A DNA stretch of 64,000 nt from Adineta vaga (Eukaryota; Rotifera), in contig CP075492.1 of assembly GCA_021613535.1 (NCBI GenBank), positions 5,580,001 to 5,644,000 on the forward strand. Reading direction: 5' to 3'. Both the position numbers and the translations under genes were made by a program. Of the stretch, positions 39,001-52,363 are shown piece by piece (position 1 is the stretch's first letter; every line of letters starts with the position of its first letter). Under the pieces are notes generated by a model that was not told the DNA's origin, searched no databases, and saw nothing but the letters and a program-made list of their open reading frames with translations.

Positions 39001-42000
39001 ATCATTTCACTTGTTGCTTGTTCATTTGTTGTTGTCGGTGCTGTTTGAGATAGACCCAGAGCTGAATGAAAATGAACTTTAATAAATGATTGAATTTGTT
39101 CTTGTAATGGTGCACGAGCTGTGATTAGAACAAGACCACTACTAAGATATGCAACCATATTTCGTGCTGATGTACGTAATTGTTGTTCATCAGGATTTAA
39201 AACGAAATCTTTACGAACAATTTGTTCGGCAGCTGTAGTTGCAACTTTAAGTGAACGTTGAACTGTTTGAAAACTTTCATTAATAGCCTGTTCAATTGGT
39301 GTATAGATATGTGTTTTAAGATTTGGATGAAGTCGAAAAAGTGTTATGTTAGAATTAATTTTTAACATTGAACTTAACGATTGAAATGTTGATGGTTTGA
39401 AATCAGATAATCGATATTGTGGTTCAGGCGCAGTTGTAATAGCAGCTGCTGCTGTCGATGGTGCTGTTAATGATGCAGTTGGTTGAGGTGATGGATTAAT
39501 AGCAGGCGATGGTGGAATTGGAGGAGCAGGAGTAGATAATTGTTTTTCAAGTTTATCGAAATATTCTTTATTTATCAAAATATGATGAACAGGAAGTTCC
39601 TAAATATGAAAAAAGAAAGTCTTTAACTTCAAACAAAAAAGCAATACATGTGATACTTACATTCAATTGAATTTCTAATTGTTTACAAAGAACTTCAATT
39701 TCAAATTTCAAATTCAATTTAAAATCCGGTGTTCCATGCATTTCTGCTAAGATAGACATAATGCCCATTAACCATGGATTAGGTTGTTGAAAAATCTATT
39801 GAATATCGAAGAGAAAATTCACATCAGATCTAACAACTATTTTTCTCTTTTTACTTTGCTTTTTGCACATGATTCTAAGATTTTTGAAACGAATGGTATT
39901 ACATACAATAATTCTTGTGGACCCGTATGATATGCTTCAATAATTAACGATTTTACTTCCAAGTCCTATAAGAAAGAAAAGAAAATCTATTGAATTCAAG
40001 AATGAGTAACAAACCGTAGCAATAATTGGCTTATTTCTTCCAATTGTAATCATACCAAGCCAATGGCCAAGATTTTTCAATAAAGTACGATCAGGAATAT
40101 TATTGATTTGTTTATCGCTTAATAGAAGAATCTACAGAGAATTGAAACGTTCTGTTTTTTCCATAAATAATTTCAGAAGAAAAATTCTACTTTGATATTT
40201 CGATGTGTTTCACTTAATACTGCATCGAATAATAGTGTAATATTCAATGTATTGAGAAGACCAGCATATAACGGATGAAAATTATGTTCTAATGAAACAC
40301 GTTTAAGAACTAAATATTGAGCAACCCATTTCCATAATTGTTCATCATTATTTAATATTTCTTTTAATTCTTGTGCCTAGAATATCGAAAACATTGTTGC
40401 TTGTTTTATTTTCAAATCAAATTAAATACTTTTTGAGTAAGATTTGAAAGTGATAAATTATTAAATGTAAATGCAACTTTATCACTGATTTGTTCCGGTG
40501 GTTGTTTTGCTCGAACAAGGTTATAACTTGGATCATTGATTAATGTTCGAATATTGGCATTTTGCGTCAATGATGGCTGAATCGATTAAAAAACAACGAT
40601 AGAATATAGAAAAGTAGAATTTTTTGTTCACATACGCCTTTTTGTGCCGGATTATCTCTTCCAATTGAATTAAATTGTTGTTGTTGTTGTGATGGCGGTT
40701 GTTGTGGTTGTTGTTGACTAGGTGCAACTGCTGGTGTACTATTCATTCTTGAGAAAATATGAGAATGTGGACTTGTTGCCACTGGTTGTGTTGCTAGATT
40801 TGATGTCGGTGTCAAAGTACGTAATGGATCAAATGATTGAGCAATCGATGGTTTTGTATTAAATTCAAGATAATCACGAATTGGTGCTGGAATTTCAGAA
40901 TATGTTGGTGAAATACGTAAAGCTTGAACTAAAGCTGATTGTTCACGGATTCTAAATAGAGAATGTAAATGATAGTTGTTGACGAACATTATTCTATAAA
41001 CTATAAAATATTTGATTTGACTCATACTATTTTCTATGTATATTTCTAAAATAGCATCTTGCTTTTGAGAATGAATGTGAGTAGGAAGATTTGCACATAC
41101 CAGTCATTGGACTAGAATTCAATGTATTTCTTCGAAAGAATTATATCAGTTATTGCATTAGTTAAAAACAAACGACTGATTTACTAACTAAGTCTATATA
41201 ACTATTTGTTTGCTATTATATTTCTCTTGTTGGTAGATTTTTAGTCACATGTTTACTATCATTCCTTATCGAATATGAATCGAATGTTTTCGCAGGTAAG
41301 TCTTTCCTAACCAATGAAAATGACTTTTTTCGTCCTACCGTGATTTGCATCGATCAAGTGCTGTAACTGCAAAATTCCATAGGTTTGTTCCAGTTGGTTT
41401 TTTTAAACCTTCGAGAATGACTCGAAATGCAGCAAATAAAACATGATTTGGGAAAAGACCACGTTCAAAAAGTCCACCAAATAACTGGGCTGTTAAAAGT
41501 AATTCTCTTTCTGGATATTGTGAATAGAATTTATATTCTTCAAATAAATTTTTAACACCATTTTGAAAAACTTCCTTGAAAAGAAACGAAAATAGACATT
41601 TGAAGTACAATGAAATCTTACTCTTTCGCGTGGAATAACTGAATCTTTACATTTTGTTAAGATATCAAGGAATTCATCAACGGAAATAGGTGGCGGATTG
41701 CTTGTTTTTGAATATAAACGTTTGAAATAAACATCCACATCTGAGATTTCATTCATTGGCGAAAGATCATTAGTTGCTGAATCTGATGAAGAAAAGAAGA
41801 AAAAATAAATAGATCGAGTAAGAAAAATAAAAAAAAAAGAAGGTAAAAGAATTGAAAATTCTCTTACTTTGATCCATTCTTATTTTCTATGAGATATTTT
41901 GACTGAAATTTTCTTTTGTTTTTTTTTTCATTCGATCATCGTCGAATACACATATATATGTATACGAATCAATAGATATAAACCCTCGATAATGATGAGC

Positions 42001-45000
42001 GAATAAGACTAGTGCATGATTTTGTCAAAAAAAAAGATGCTAGTTTATAATGGTAGATATTTCGACGAATCTCCTTTTTTTTCCTTCTTTTCTTTCTCTC
42101 TCGACCGCGTTTATTTTGTTCTCGTTCTTCTATTTCTATCGACGTATACATCCTCTACTATGAATGTTGTTTGGTGAAATGTAAAAAAGCGACAATTGAG
42201 AAAAATATAACTTACTTTGTAAGGAACGAAGTTGAGTGGGTAATGATGGTGTAGCTGTTGCTGCGGGTGTAAATGGATGAGTTAAAGGATTATGTAATGT
42301 ATCAGGTCGAGTTGGATTTAAATTATTGAGAATTTTAGCTGTTGAAATCATAGTTTGAATTTCTTGAATTAAATCCGGATTTATTAATGATGGTAATGCT
42401 AATTGTAGAACAGTTAAAAGAATATTAATGATTTCAATGTTGATTATCGGTTTGAAATTGGTTTCATCTTTGGATATTAATTGTGGAGCTTTTTTACGTA
42501 AATATTGTACGGTTGTTTGAATGAATAATTCCTAAATAAAATTCATGAGAAAATTTGCAGAAATTCATTCTAATTCTACTTGATGTTCACGTAGTTTATC
42601 TGATAGCCATTTATCTAATTTTAAATAACCACGTTTCGATGCTAAACAAGCGAGATCAAGAATGAAAGTAATCGGTTGTGCTGCAAGTAAAATGGGTAAA
42701 GCTTTTAAATCTTGTACGATTTCTAATACACGACCAAGTCGGGGTTGTTGTTCATTATCAGTTGAACGATTATACCAATCAGCTAATGATGTTAATAATG
42801 TTGTTCGTAATGCTGCTGTGTGATGCTATAAAAAAAACAAACAAAATATGTCTTTCAGATTTAGATTTAATTTACTTGAGAATTCCACATGTAATTCAGA
42901 AGTGGATTTGCATTAGGACTAGTGGCGAGAAATGTTGGAATAATCAATTGTAACAGTTCTTGTTTGAGTGTTGTCCAAATTGTCTAAATAAGTATTTTTG
43001 TACTAGTTTTCGAATAAACATCGAACGCTTATGAGATGTGTAGAACATTCTACATAAGTGTAATGAGATGGGAAGGAAAAACGAGTCTTACATGAAGTTG
43101 TAATAATCCAAGAAAGATTAGTTCACCGGAGCGTTGAATACCATGTTTAAAGATGTCCAATACAATGGGATATAATCCCGTATCGGCAATACGTAATAAA
43201 CATTCAATTAAATTTAATGAACGCCTAATTTATTACAATAGTAAAATCATAGTAGATTTTCATTATTGTTCTTACCATGTCCATGTTTCTTTCGAATCAT
43301 CAAGTGGATGTTTCAAACAATCAATTAGCACTGGATGAGCTGGATGATCACCGAAACAGAATACATCTGGATAACGAATCGCCTGTGCAAGCCATGATAA
43401 CTAAAACATAAACATAAAAGTTTGAATTTGAATATCGAAATCTTCATTCTACACACTTGTCCTTCGGCATTATTCCATCGTCCATAGAGTAAATCAATGT
43501 ATTGCTCTGTTGGTAGAGCACGTCGAAGTGCTGTTACCAATAATATCAATGCTTGACGATCACGTACTAAAAATCCAGGATGATCCAATTCTTTGACAAC
43601 ATCTTTCCAATTGACTGTTGGAACCTGTAAAAGATTATTTATTGAAATAGTAACCAAAACAAACAATTCATTCTATTTGCCATACCAAATCATTAATTGC
43701 AATCACAAATGTATCCACATTCCATGATTGGGATAAATTTTTATCACTATTTGTATTCATTTCGAGACCATTAGCATCCTTTATGAATATAAATATATAT
43801 TATAGTTATAAACAAGAAAAAATCGAAAATTTTCTACTCAATAACTTACATAGATACGTGTATTTTCAGTAAGACCTGAATGAGTTTTTATCATGGCGGA
43901 AAGCATTCGAGCAACTGTCAATGGTTTCAATTCTTGTAAACCGAAATGAACTAATGCATTTCGACAATCTTCAACTGATGCAGTGAAATCATAACCCATT
44001 TCGAGAATCACATCCGACAATGAACCATCCATTTGCCACTGAAAATAAAAATGTAATACTTTTCATATGTTCAACTGACATTTCTTTTTTTTTGTACATA
44101 CCACGGATGTCGAGAGATTACTCGAATCTGAAAATAATTGATTAGATGTAAGATCCTTTGAAGTTGTATTCGATGGATAAAGTATTGGAAGAAGAAATAA
44201 TGAACCATTCGTACCAATACGTTCGATTGGATATTCTTAAATAAATAATCGCATAGAAAACAAATCATTTCGATAGAATTATCATCAAACCTTTTCTTAA
44301 CAAATTCAAAAGTTGTTCATATTGTTCAGCTTGTATTATAGATGAATCGTTCGATGCATAGTTTTGAAGTTGTGTTATAAATGAATGAAGAACATTAAGA
44401 GATGAATCTCCCAGACGTGTTTCTCCTACGAAGATAAAATACTAAGAGAAAACAAAATCCTTTTAAGAAGCAACATACCATTAGATTCAATTGTTGTTTG
44501 AAGAAATTCCGGTAACCGTTTTTGAAGATGATTATGTGCTAATGTTTGTAATTCAATATGCGTGGAATTTTGTAAGGCAAAGATGAAGAGAAGTTCTTGA
44601 ATAGGATTTAATTTGAAATATTTACTTAATGATGTCAAATATTCAATCGATGATGATAATTCTACTGACTAGAAAAATATCGAATAAATGTTTATTCTAT
44701 TCCTTAATTCGAAAGTATATATCTAACTTTTTGTGTTAATGCTGAATCGAATGCATAACAGATCAATGTAATAAAATTTGGTTTAGATATTAAAGTTGAA
44801 ATTTCTTGTAGCCAATAATTCAAATGGAGCTGTTCGGAATGTTTCGGATTTTCGTCAAATGATTGTAAATCTAAATAACTGATTAAAGTTCGATAGAAAT
44901 GTCGTTCAGCTTCGAATCCATATTCAGCAATGAGCTAGAATAGTACAATAGAAATATTGATGAATTTTGAGCGAATTATATAATTATAGCTTACATTGGA

Positions 45001-45096
45001 TACTTCCGATTGTGAAGTTTTAAAATTGTTTTTTGATAAATTTTTCACAGTAAACGATATTTGAGTCAGTGCCGCAGACACTGCATCCAGATTCAT
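36044..45096 (-). CDS. CNOT1: CCR4-NOT complex scaffold subunit 1
   Basis: CNOT1 is the scaffold of the CCR4-NOT deadenylase, which shortens mRNA poly(A) tails and represses translation. Twenty-six exons join in frame to about 2293 aa, against 2376 in human. The first exon is 45096-44995, the largest 39599-37821, and the last are 37754-37357, 37295-36366, 36318-36184 and 36128-36044. Landmarks in order: [14 protein letters not shown] start; the HEAT-like N-terminal region (LDHPGF); the MIF4G region that docks the deadenylases ([37 protein letters not shown]); the central EQIVRKDF block; and the C-terminal Not1 superfamily domain ([59 protein letters not shown]). CAA-encoded poly-Gln tracts lie in exons 16 and 23. 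Two introns (40952-41338 and 41783-42215) are about seven times longer than the rest. Confidence 0.97.
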
Positions 45097-46439
45097 TGTT
45101 TTTTTGAAAAACGATCAAATCGGATAAAGACAATGTTTTTCGATTGAGAAAAATGATCTATATTTTCGACAAGACTTTTTTTTTATCAATGAATTGAGAA
45201 AAGGTATCTGTAACAGAAGAAAAAAAACGCGATATATCTATATAATATCAAATGGGAAATAGTCATATTCATGCACGTGATAGAAAAGATCAAAAACAAA
45301 TAAATGAAAAAAAATAAGTAGGAAAAAAGTCGACTATTCGCTCTATGCTTTAATCATTCTGTGATAAACTTGCGCAATTGGTTAGAAACATTTTCGAGTA
45401 ATTATTTGAGAATAGATTATTTAATTGATGAATAAAGTTAAATTCTAATGTATTTTATTACTAACAAAGTAGTTTTTGTTCGAAAGATATTAAAATTATG
45501 TTGAAACATGTACAATGCTATTTTATAAACGAAAGATGTCACTGCATATCACACCTCATTAGTGTTCTCTGATAATTCAGTAAGTGTGTATATAGAGTGT
45601 GGTTGTACGATCAATTGAATATGCCCACACTCTCAGTAATTATTGTTTTGAAAACGATACATTTTTTTTCAGAAGAAATCAAAGAATCGGTGTGTTCCTC
45701 TTCGTGATCAATAATATCAAATGAAATTATGTGAATTAATGATATTTTATAATCTAACGTAAAATCGTATTAGCATGTTTTCATTGGTATTTGATGTATT
45801 GGATTAATGTCATTTATTTTAAAAGAAGAAGACGAAGAAGAAAAGTAACTTTGTCATTTTTCATGTTAATGGACTTTATATAAAGACGTCATTTTTTATT
45901 ATCAGACTTCCTTCTGTAGAGAAAAGAATATTATATTACATAGCATGTCTCATAGATGCCTAGAGGACTTGAACAAAATTAGTTTCGAAAAGTATGAATA
46001 AATCGTTTAAATCAGAAAAGACATCATGCATTGAACTTCGTGAAAGAATATTTTCAAATTATTGATATGCATATGTAATAAACTAGTAAATATAAACTAA
46101 CTCAAACGTATGGATATGTGTTTCATTATTCTTCTTTTAATTATTTTAACACTGTGAATCTAGCATTAGAAATGCTTTATCACAGCATGAATTGTTTCTA
46201 GTTTTATGACTTTTATTATTAATAGTAAATGCATTATACTTCATTGAGTTTTCTTTTATATTCTAAAACAATGTTCCTTCGGGGTTTGATAAAGAGAAAA
46301 AGAAAGTATCATATAGTTCTGTTTTCATCACCGGTGTTACTATTTTGTCGACAGCAAAGAAAGAAAAACGCTTCTAACTTATTACTTTAAAGTAGGAGAC
46401 GAGACAAAAAAGGTGTTTCAAACAGATACCCAGTAATTC
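45097..46439. promoter_or_regulatory. Divergent intergenic region, CNOT1 and beta-lactamase-like gene
   Basis: 1.3 kb between two divergent start codons, so presumably both promoters. AT-rich, without supported ORFs, RNA genes or terminal repeats that I can see. Confidence 0.45.
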
Positions 46440-47831
46440 ATGTCGATCCTTTTAAATAATAATAACAACAACATATGTGGATACGTTGCCGAGAAGTGGC
46501 AAAGTGTGCAAGATGCTTTTGAACAAAATTTTAACGATGGACTAGATATTGGAGCAAGTTTAAGTATCTACTATCGTGGTAAATGTGTTGTCGATTTGTA
46601 TGGTGGTTGGAAAGATTTTGAAAAGAAGAACAAACCGTATACATCAGATACATTACAATTAGTTTTTTCGACATCAAAAGGAATATTAAGTGCAGCAATA
46701 GCTTTGTGTGTAGAAAAGGGTTGGTTAGATTATGATGCAACAATAACAAAATATTGGCCAGAATTTGGTCAAAATGGAAAAGAAGTGAGATTAATTTGTT
46801 TAACGAGTTAAATTTGAGTCTTGTTTTACATTTGTTTTTATGAAGGAGATTATTATTGGAGATTTATTATCACATCGAGCAGGTTTACCATATATTGATC
46901 AGCCGCTAACCACGGAGGATGCATGTGACTGGTCGAAAATGATTTCCTTGTTATTAAATGAAAAACCTCATTGGACACCTGGAACGACTCATGGGTATCA
47001 TGGTCATACGATTGGATATATTGCAGGTGAATTAATACATCGTCTTGATCCTCAACATCGTTCTTATGGTCAATTTGTTCGTGAAGAATTAGATTCTGAA
47101 TATTATGTTGGTATACATGATGATGAAACTGATCAACGCGTTGCAGCTCTTTTTGAAAAAACGGTTCGAAAAGGAAACATAATCTTTCTGCTGAGAAAAC
47201 GTTTTTTTGTTCTCTATATTCAATTTAGATTGAAAAGGAAAAATCTGATTCAAAAGCTGTGAAAACTTTGACATGTAGTGGTGCACTTCCTTTAAATCAA
47301 TCAAAAATGATCTATAATGAACAACGCATTCATCGTACGCAGTTACCGGCTGTCAATGGAATTACAAATGCTCGATCATTAGCACGAATCTATAGTTTAC
47401 TTATTGGTGATGTCAATGAAAACGGAAAGATATCGAAACGACTTCTCAATGAAAAGACTTTATCACAAGCGATAGAAAATCTTACACCCGATAATGAACT
47501 CGATCAAACTTTATACAATATGCCAACAAGTTTTAGTAAAGGAGGTTTTCAATTATATGGTGAAAGTTTTCAAATACTCGGTGATGGTGTGTTTGGTCAT
47601 ACTGGTAAATATACATATAGATTAACATATCCATATTCATTCATTTGTTCTTATTTTTTAACGTAAGGTTATGGTGGTAGTTGTGCTTTTGCTTATCCTT
47701 CATGCCAATTAACTTATGCTTATGTATGTAATCAACTTGATCCTCTTTCATTGACAGTTGATTATCGAACAACACGTATTCTTCATGTCATTGAAGAAAT
47801 ACTTCAATGTCAAGAATTATCAGTTAGTTGA
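46440..47831 (+). CDS. Serine beta-lactamase-like hydrolase (class C / esterase family)
   Basis: Proteins of this fold in animals are serine esterases or peptidases and are not antibiotic-resistance enzymes; substrates are mostly unknown. Four exons (46440-46784, 46846-47163, 47229-47604, 47668-47831) give 400 aa. The catalytic S77-T-S-K80 (SxxK) lies in VFSTSKG. A Tyr motif is at Y166 (GYHGHTIGY), and a KTG-equivalent HTG lies at the end of exon 3 (FGHTGYGGS across the junction). SHRAGLPYID and the NGITNARSLARIY block are typical of the eukaryotic beta-lactamase-domain family seen in nematodes. No signal peptide is evident, so it is probably intracellular. All motifs are intact. Confidence 0.88.
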
Positions 47832-48437
47832 TAAAATCCATTGTTTTAACTCTATGATTCCAATAAAACAATCTGCTATTGTTTAATAACTAATCTATAA
47901 TATATAGCATCTTGAGAATGAACATTGTCTACAAGAAGAAGAAAAAAAGAGGAAGGAATTATTTCTATCAAATCTAACAGAAAGAAAGAACGATGTCGAC
48001 AGAAAAAAGCATTAAAGAACACAAGAAAGAAAGAAAAAGATTACTTTATGATATGCCGTCCTAAAAGGCATCTTATCATTGAAGATTTGAATTCCTTATA
48101 TATATACGTAAATGGTTATGACATTCACATTGTATACGAATGAAGTTTGGCTCTCATTTAATTGTTATTATATAGAGTTTGTTTTCGTATTTGATATGAT
48201 GTCTATCGTGTGAGAAAAAAAAAGCCAATACAATTTGTTGTTATTCTAATCGTTTTAGATGTATGGTGCTTAGTTTAAACAATCCAAGGACATTATAAGT
48301 ATACTTAAATCGATTCTTTTTAACATATTACTTCTGCGATTGATTCCTTTTTAATACATCTATTTATTCAATTTCTCTTCGTCAATATCAACGATTACAC
48401 ACTATTACATTGATCTGTTCTTTTCTTTTTGATTGAA
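47832..48437. other. Spacer between hydrolase and FUT8-like gene
   Basis: An AATAAA at about 47862 is a likely hydrolase polyadenylation signal. A Lys/Arg-rich 72-codon ORF (47925-48143) reflects A/G-rich sequence and is not called. No gene is seen. Confidence 0.5.
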
Positions 48438-50192
48438 ATGTTGTTTTATTCGCCTCGTTCTGGGTATCGAAGATTAATTTTTATGACTTGCTTGCTATTC
48501 GTTCTTCTACTCGTTTATAAACATCGACATTTCACTCAAAAACCACCGGATTTTACAAGTGAAATTCCTCACATATTAGTTTCATCATCGAATATTCGTT
48601 CACACGATTTTCGTCTTTATCCTCAATCTCGTTCTTCGATTGAATATGATGCTCTGCAAATCGATAATATCGCTGAAATTATGTTTTATGTTCCCAAAAA
48701 TCAACAACACATTGATAAAATTGATTATTCTCAAGCATTACCATATTCAGAATCTATGTTTCGTTCAGCATCCATTCCAATTATTTGGCTCGATCAACAA
48801 GGTGATGTTCGTTGGAATCATGCAGCTCAATATGAAACATTAAATTACCTATTAGAAAAACAATTTCCCAGTGAAAATATATCGACATGTCTTTCGCGAC
48901 AATTATTTATTTTAGAACAATGGCCAATGGGTTTTTTCAGTCGTCATCATTGTTTTATTGAACATTTCGGACAAACTTTATATTCACCATCGATGGTTCT
49001 ACTTTCACCGCGAAGCTTCATGGTATCACATGCTTCATCAGAAGATTTTACAAGTGAAGGCATACTTCGCTATTATCAATCGATGTCACTTTGTTCATCC
49101 TATATCAATCATCCACAATTGAAAGTTTTACATGATCAAATCAAATCAATTGGACCTGGATCATCGGATACAAAAGTAATCAATCATGTTCATGAATTAC
49201 TTGAACTTGATGAAACTAAAGTTAAATATAAATATAGTAGAGAAATATGGAAATTTGGTTATGATCATGTACCACATCGACGATGGTTATTCGATCGAAA
49301 TCGAAATGAAATGAAAAAACTCATCAATTATCATTCATCGATACCATTATTGATTAATCATTCGAATGAACATATTTATCATACGAATAGTTCTTTATTT
49401 GATCTTACTAAATGGAATCCACGAAATGAACCACAAGGTCCACCTAGAGATGTTCTTGCTGGTCAGTAGATACTTTTCATATTAAATAGACTGATGTTTA
49501 TCTATTTATTTATAGGAACAACAACAAATTTAACAATATCAGATCGAATATTTACTTCATATCTTCGTTATATGTTTCTGTTATTTTTCTCTCAATTAGC
49601 TCCACGAATTCAAACATCTGCAAAGCTATTGGCACATCATTGGTCAGAATATCTATCGGATAAATATAAATTACCATATAAGAAAGCTTTATCAAATATG
49701 GCTGTGATCTTTGTTCGTCGTGGTGACAAAATGCCTGAAGATTCTTTTTGGCAAAAACATAAACGATGGCGAAATATTTCAATGTATGTAAAAGGTATCG
49801 TTGATGAAGAAAAACGTCGACAAATGAAATATAATACGATATTTGTTATGACTGATGATGTCAGTACAATGGAATCCATTCAAGATTATTCTAAAACTGG
49901 TTTAACTAGTTCGAATAAAGATGAATCCTATGCTCGTCAACATTTACATGAACGAGAAATTCTCTATAATGTTTTTGCTCCTCAATCGTGTTTAGATCCA
50001 TTTGTTCGGATTGGTTTTGATCAATTTCTTGTTAATGTTCAATTCGTTACGGATTATGCATCACTTGTTGTTGGGCATACAGATTCCAATGTTGGAAGAT
50101 ATTTAGAAGAAATTATCTATGTTAATCGACAACATAATAAGAATGTACAAACATTGACTTATGTTATAAATGCACCTGATACACTCGAGTAA
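48438..50192 (+). CDS. FUT8-like (GT23-type) fucosyltransferase, putative
   Basis: Two exons (48438-49461, 49516-50192) give 566 aa. I chose the ATG at 48438. A membrane anchor near residues 11-28 makes it a type II Golgi-like protein. The C-terminal part resembles alpha-1,6-fucosyltransferase: a VRRGDK loop near residue 408 corresponding to the family's HVRRTDK GDP-fucose site, FVMTDD about 40 residues later, and FVTDYASLVVGHTDSNVGRYLEEI, which resembles the FUT8 segment that ends in its acceptor-binding region. The N-terminal half has WNHAAQYETLNYLL and LEQWPMGFFSRHHCFIEH blocks that I do not recognise. The His of the usual HxRR motif is Phe here, so activity is uncertain. The fold-level call is reasonable; substrate is unknown. 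Confidence 0.65.
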
Positions 50193-50283
50193 AATGTGTT
50201 TGTTTTTTGTCTCAGTGAAGTATTTATTTAAGAAAATGAAAAATATTTTTTTTTTATATAAAAAAGAAAGAAATGTTTCGTTC

Positions 50284-51209
50284 TTAAACCGATTGATACG
50301 TAGTAGTTTTGTTTGTCACACGACTATATAAATAAACGACTCCATCTTTTGCATAACCCGGTAACGCGACCCAGAATGTTCGATGAGGAATAAGTTCCAC
50401 TCCGGATCGTTCCAAACGAAAACGAGCATATAAAGCAAAACCAACGAAATACACAAACGCAAGTACAAGTAAGATAATAATAAAAGCGCCGCCACCACCA
50501 AGTCCACCGCCACCACCACCTCCTGGAGATTTCGTTGTTGTCGGTTGTGGCGTATCTATATGAAAAATGATATTAAGAAACGTCTTTCGTTCCCACATGT
50601 TACTCACTTTTGCATCCATCCCAACAGGCACATTTATGTGTCAAACGAAATTTGTAGAAATTCGTTGGTGATTCACCTAAGGCTTCAAATTGTTCGCTTC
50701 CATCTGTTGAACATTGTAATTGAACATTGGTTTGCTTTTGACCATCAATATAAGTTACCGATGGAATACTACCTAGCCCTGCACCTGGATTCCATTGTGC
50801 ACTATTTTGTAGTCCAATACTAAAACTATATTTTCCATCGGCAGAAACTAAATCACATAATAAAGGTATATGAATACATAGAACCGAGTCAAATTACTTA
50901 CCTTGACATGCAGCTACATTCTCACAGGATGGTAATTCAGTAAATGGCTTGCATGGGTTGTAACTGTATTCTATAAAATAAAGAATGTAATAGTAAATAT
51001 TCTTCAATAAAGTAGACACTATTACTATAATCTCTTGATGTTGGTGGTATTTGGTCAGGATATGCTGCTTTCCCATCGGTTCGACCAACAGTTGTCAAGT
51101 CGATTGTTCCCTTTGTATGATCAAAACGACAAGGGTCATCCGCATGGATGAATGATGATAAAATAACCAAATTAGTAATGAGACAAGTTAACCAAAATAC
51201 TCTCGTCAT
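50284..51209 (-). CDS. Mannose-6-phosphate-receptor-like (MRH) membrane protein
   Basis: The family sorts lysosomal hydrolases between Golgi and endosomes. Four exons (51209-51026, 50970-50902, 50847-50608, 50555-50284) give 254 aa. Residues 1-23 are a signal peptide. The lumenal domain has six or more cysteines with MRH-like spacing (YNPCKPF, CENVAAC, QLQCSTDG, THKCAC-DGC) and the YSFSIGLQ strand. A glycine-rich linker precedes one membrane segment. The short cytoplasmic tail has the IPHRTFW and YAKDGVVYLY elements of the cation-dependent receptor and ends in YQSV, a YxxPhi-type sorting motif. The mannose-6-phosphate-contacting residues cannot be assigned without an alignment, so it could be an ATG27-like MRH protein. 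The 3' end is 91 bases from the FUT8-like stop. Confidence 0.8.
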
Positions 51210-51902
51210 TCTGAAACGTCGTCTTTAGATCAAATGACAATAGCAAAAAAACAAGATGCATCACCATCAGTTATCTTCTTCTTCAGTTATATTATTTACT
51301 TAAATACTTGAAAATGTGTTTTAATATAAACACGTCATCTTGTTATTCTTTTCTCGTTGTAATGTAATACAAATGATAACGTTTTTATTTTTCGTTCTTT
51401 TTTCTTGGTATTAATTTATCTTCTGTTAGTTCAACAACTGGATTACCTACTTTTCAACATATTCAGAAGGATAATTATTGTCTATTCGTAAGATTAGCAT
51501 CTTCAACGAGTTGATTTCAGCTTATCTCTTTATCGGCTCCGAATTTCTCTTTCTGTGTTGTTATAGCATCTCTAAATGAAACATTTTTTCGACGTTCTTG
51601 AAACGCATACTTTTATCAACTGAAGTATAGCCAACGATGACAATACAAGATTTATTTACAATACATTTTAACATTGAGAATATACATCCAATAATTATAA
51701 TGTTACTGCAATTAGTAAATGTGCAAGTTGGAATCAATGTTAAATAATATGTGTTCTTTTTATTTCATCAATAACAAACAAAAGATAAATGGTACTAGAA
51801 AATCATGAAAGAAATAAACACCGGACACGAGAAAAGAAAACAAAGATCGATTAATTGCACAAGAGAAAGAAACGAACTAATATCAGAACAAGAGAGAGAG
51901 AT
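51210..51902. other. Spacer between M6PR-like and ELOF1
   Basis: About 690 bases, AT-rich, with no supported gene. A CGTTTCAG acceptor ends one base before the M6PR-like ATG, so its mRNA leader is probably spliced. Confidence 0.45.
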
Positions 51903-52224
51903 TTAGGCTACTATTGGTTGACTTTTATTTGCTTCTTCACATGCATCAATCCATGCATTGTATACATCGATTGCTTCACTTAAATCTAAAATAGAATGAG
52001 AAATTTTAGATATTCATGATTAGCTGATACGTACAATTAACATCTGTTTCATATGTTTCCGAACAAATTTGACAGAAAATCTGTCCACGTTGTTTTTTTC
52101 GATCGAATTTGACATCACATGAACTTTCATGATTACAAAATGGACATTCAAAAAGTGTTTGTAATGTTCGTAATCGATGACTGGTCGTTTTTTGTGGTTT
52201 TCGTTTACTTTTCTTTCGACCCAT
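51903..52224 (-). CDS. ELOF1: Transcription elongation factor 1 homolog, copy A
   Basis: ELOF1 is a zinc-ribbon factor that travels with elongating RNA polymerase II and helps transcription-coupled repair. Two exons (52224-52035, 51985-51903) give 90 aa. The basic N-terminus [10 protein letters not shown] and the zinc ribbon CPFC...CQIC are present. The C-terminal [20 protein letters not shown] matches the family. The intron is phase 1 just before YLSE. Compared with copy B it lacks the second intron and has a longer tail (KSQPIVA). A TATTTTCTTTAG acceptor lies 20 bases before the ATG. Both zinc-binding pairs are intact, so it should be functional. Confidence 0.95.
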
Positions 52225-52363
52225 TTGAAAATTTTGTTTCAATCTAAAGAAAATAAGAAGAAATTACAACAGTCATCACATGTGCATTCAATATTGATAG
52301 ATAGAGTATTTAATTAACATAGAAAATATTCGCAATTTCGAATAACAGAAAACAGAAAACGAA

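Noticed and set aside
41868-41886. Possible 11-base micro-exon (AATGGATCAAA) in a long CNOT1 intron
   Set aside because: Joining it to the next exon brings an early stop, whereas skipping it keeps the conserved frame.
47925-48143. 72-codon Lys/Arg-rich ORF
   Set aside because: It is a translation of A/G-rich low-complexity DNA in a spacer.
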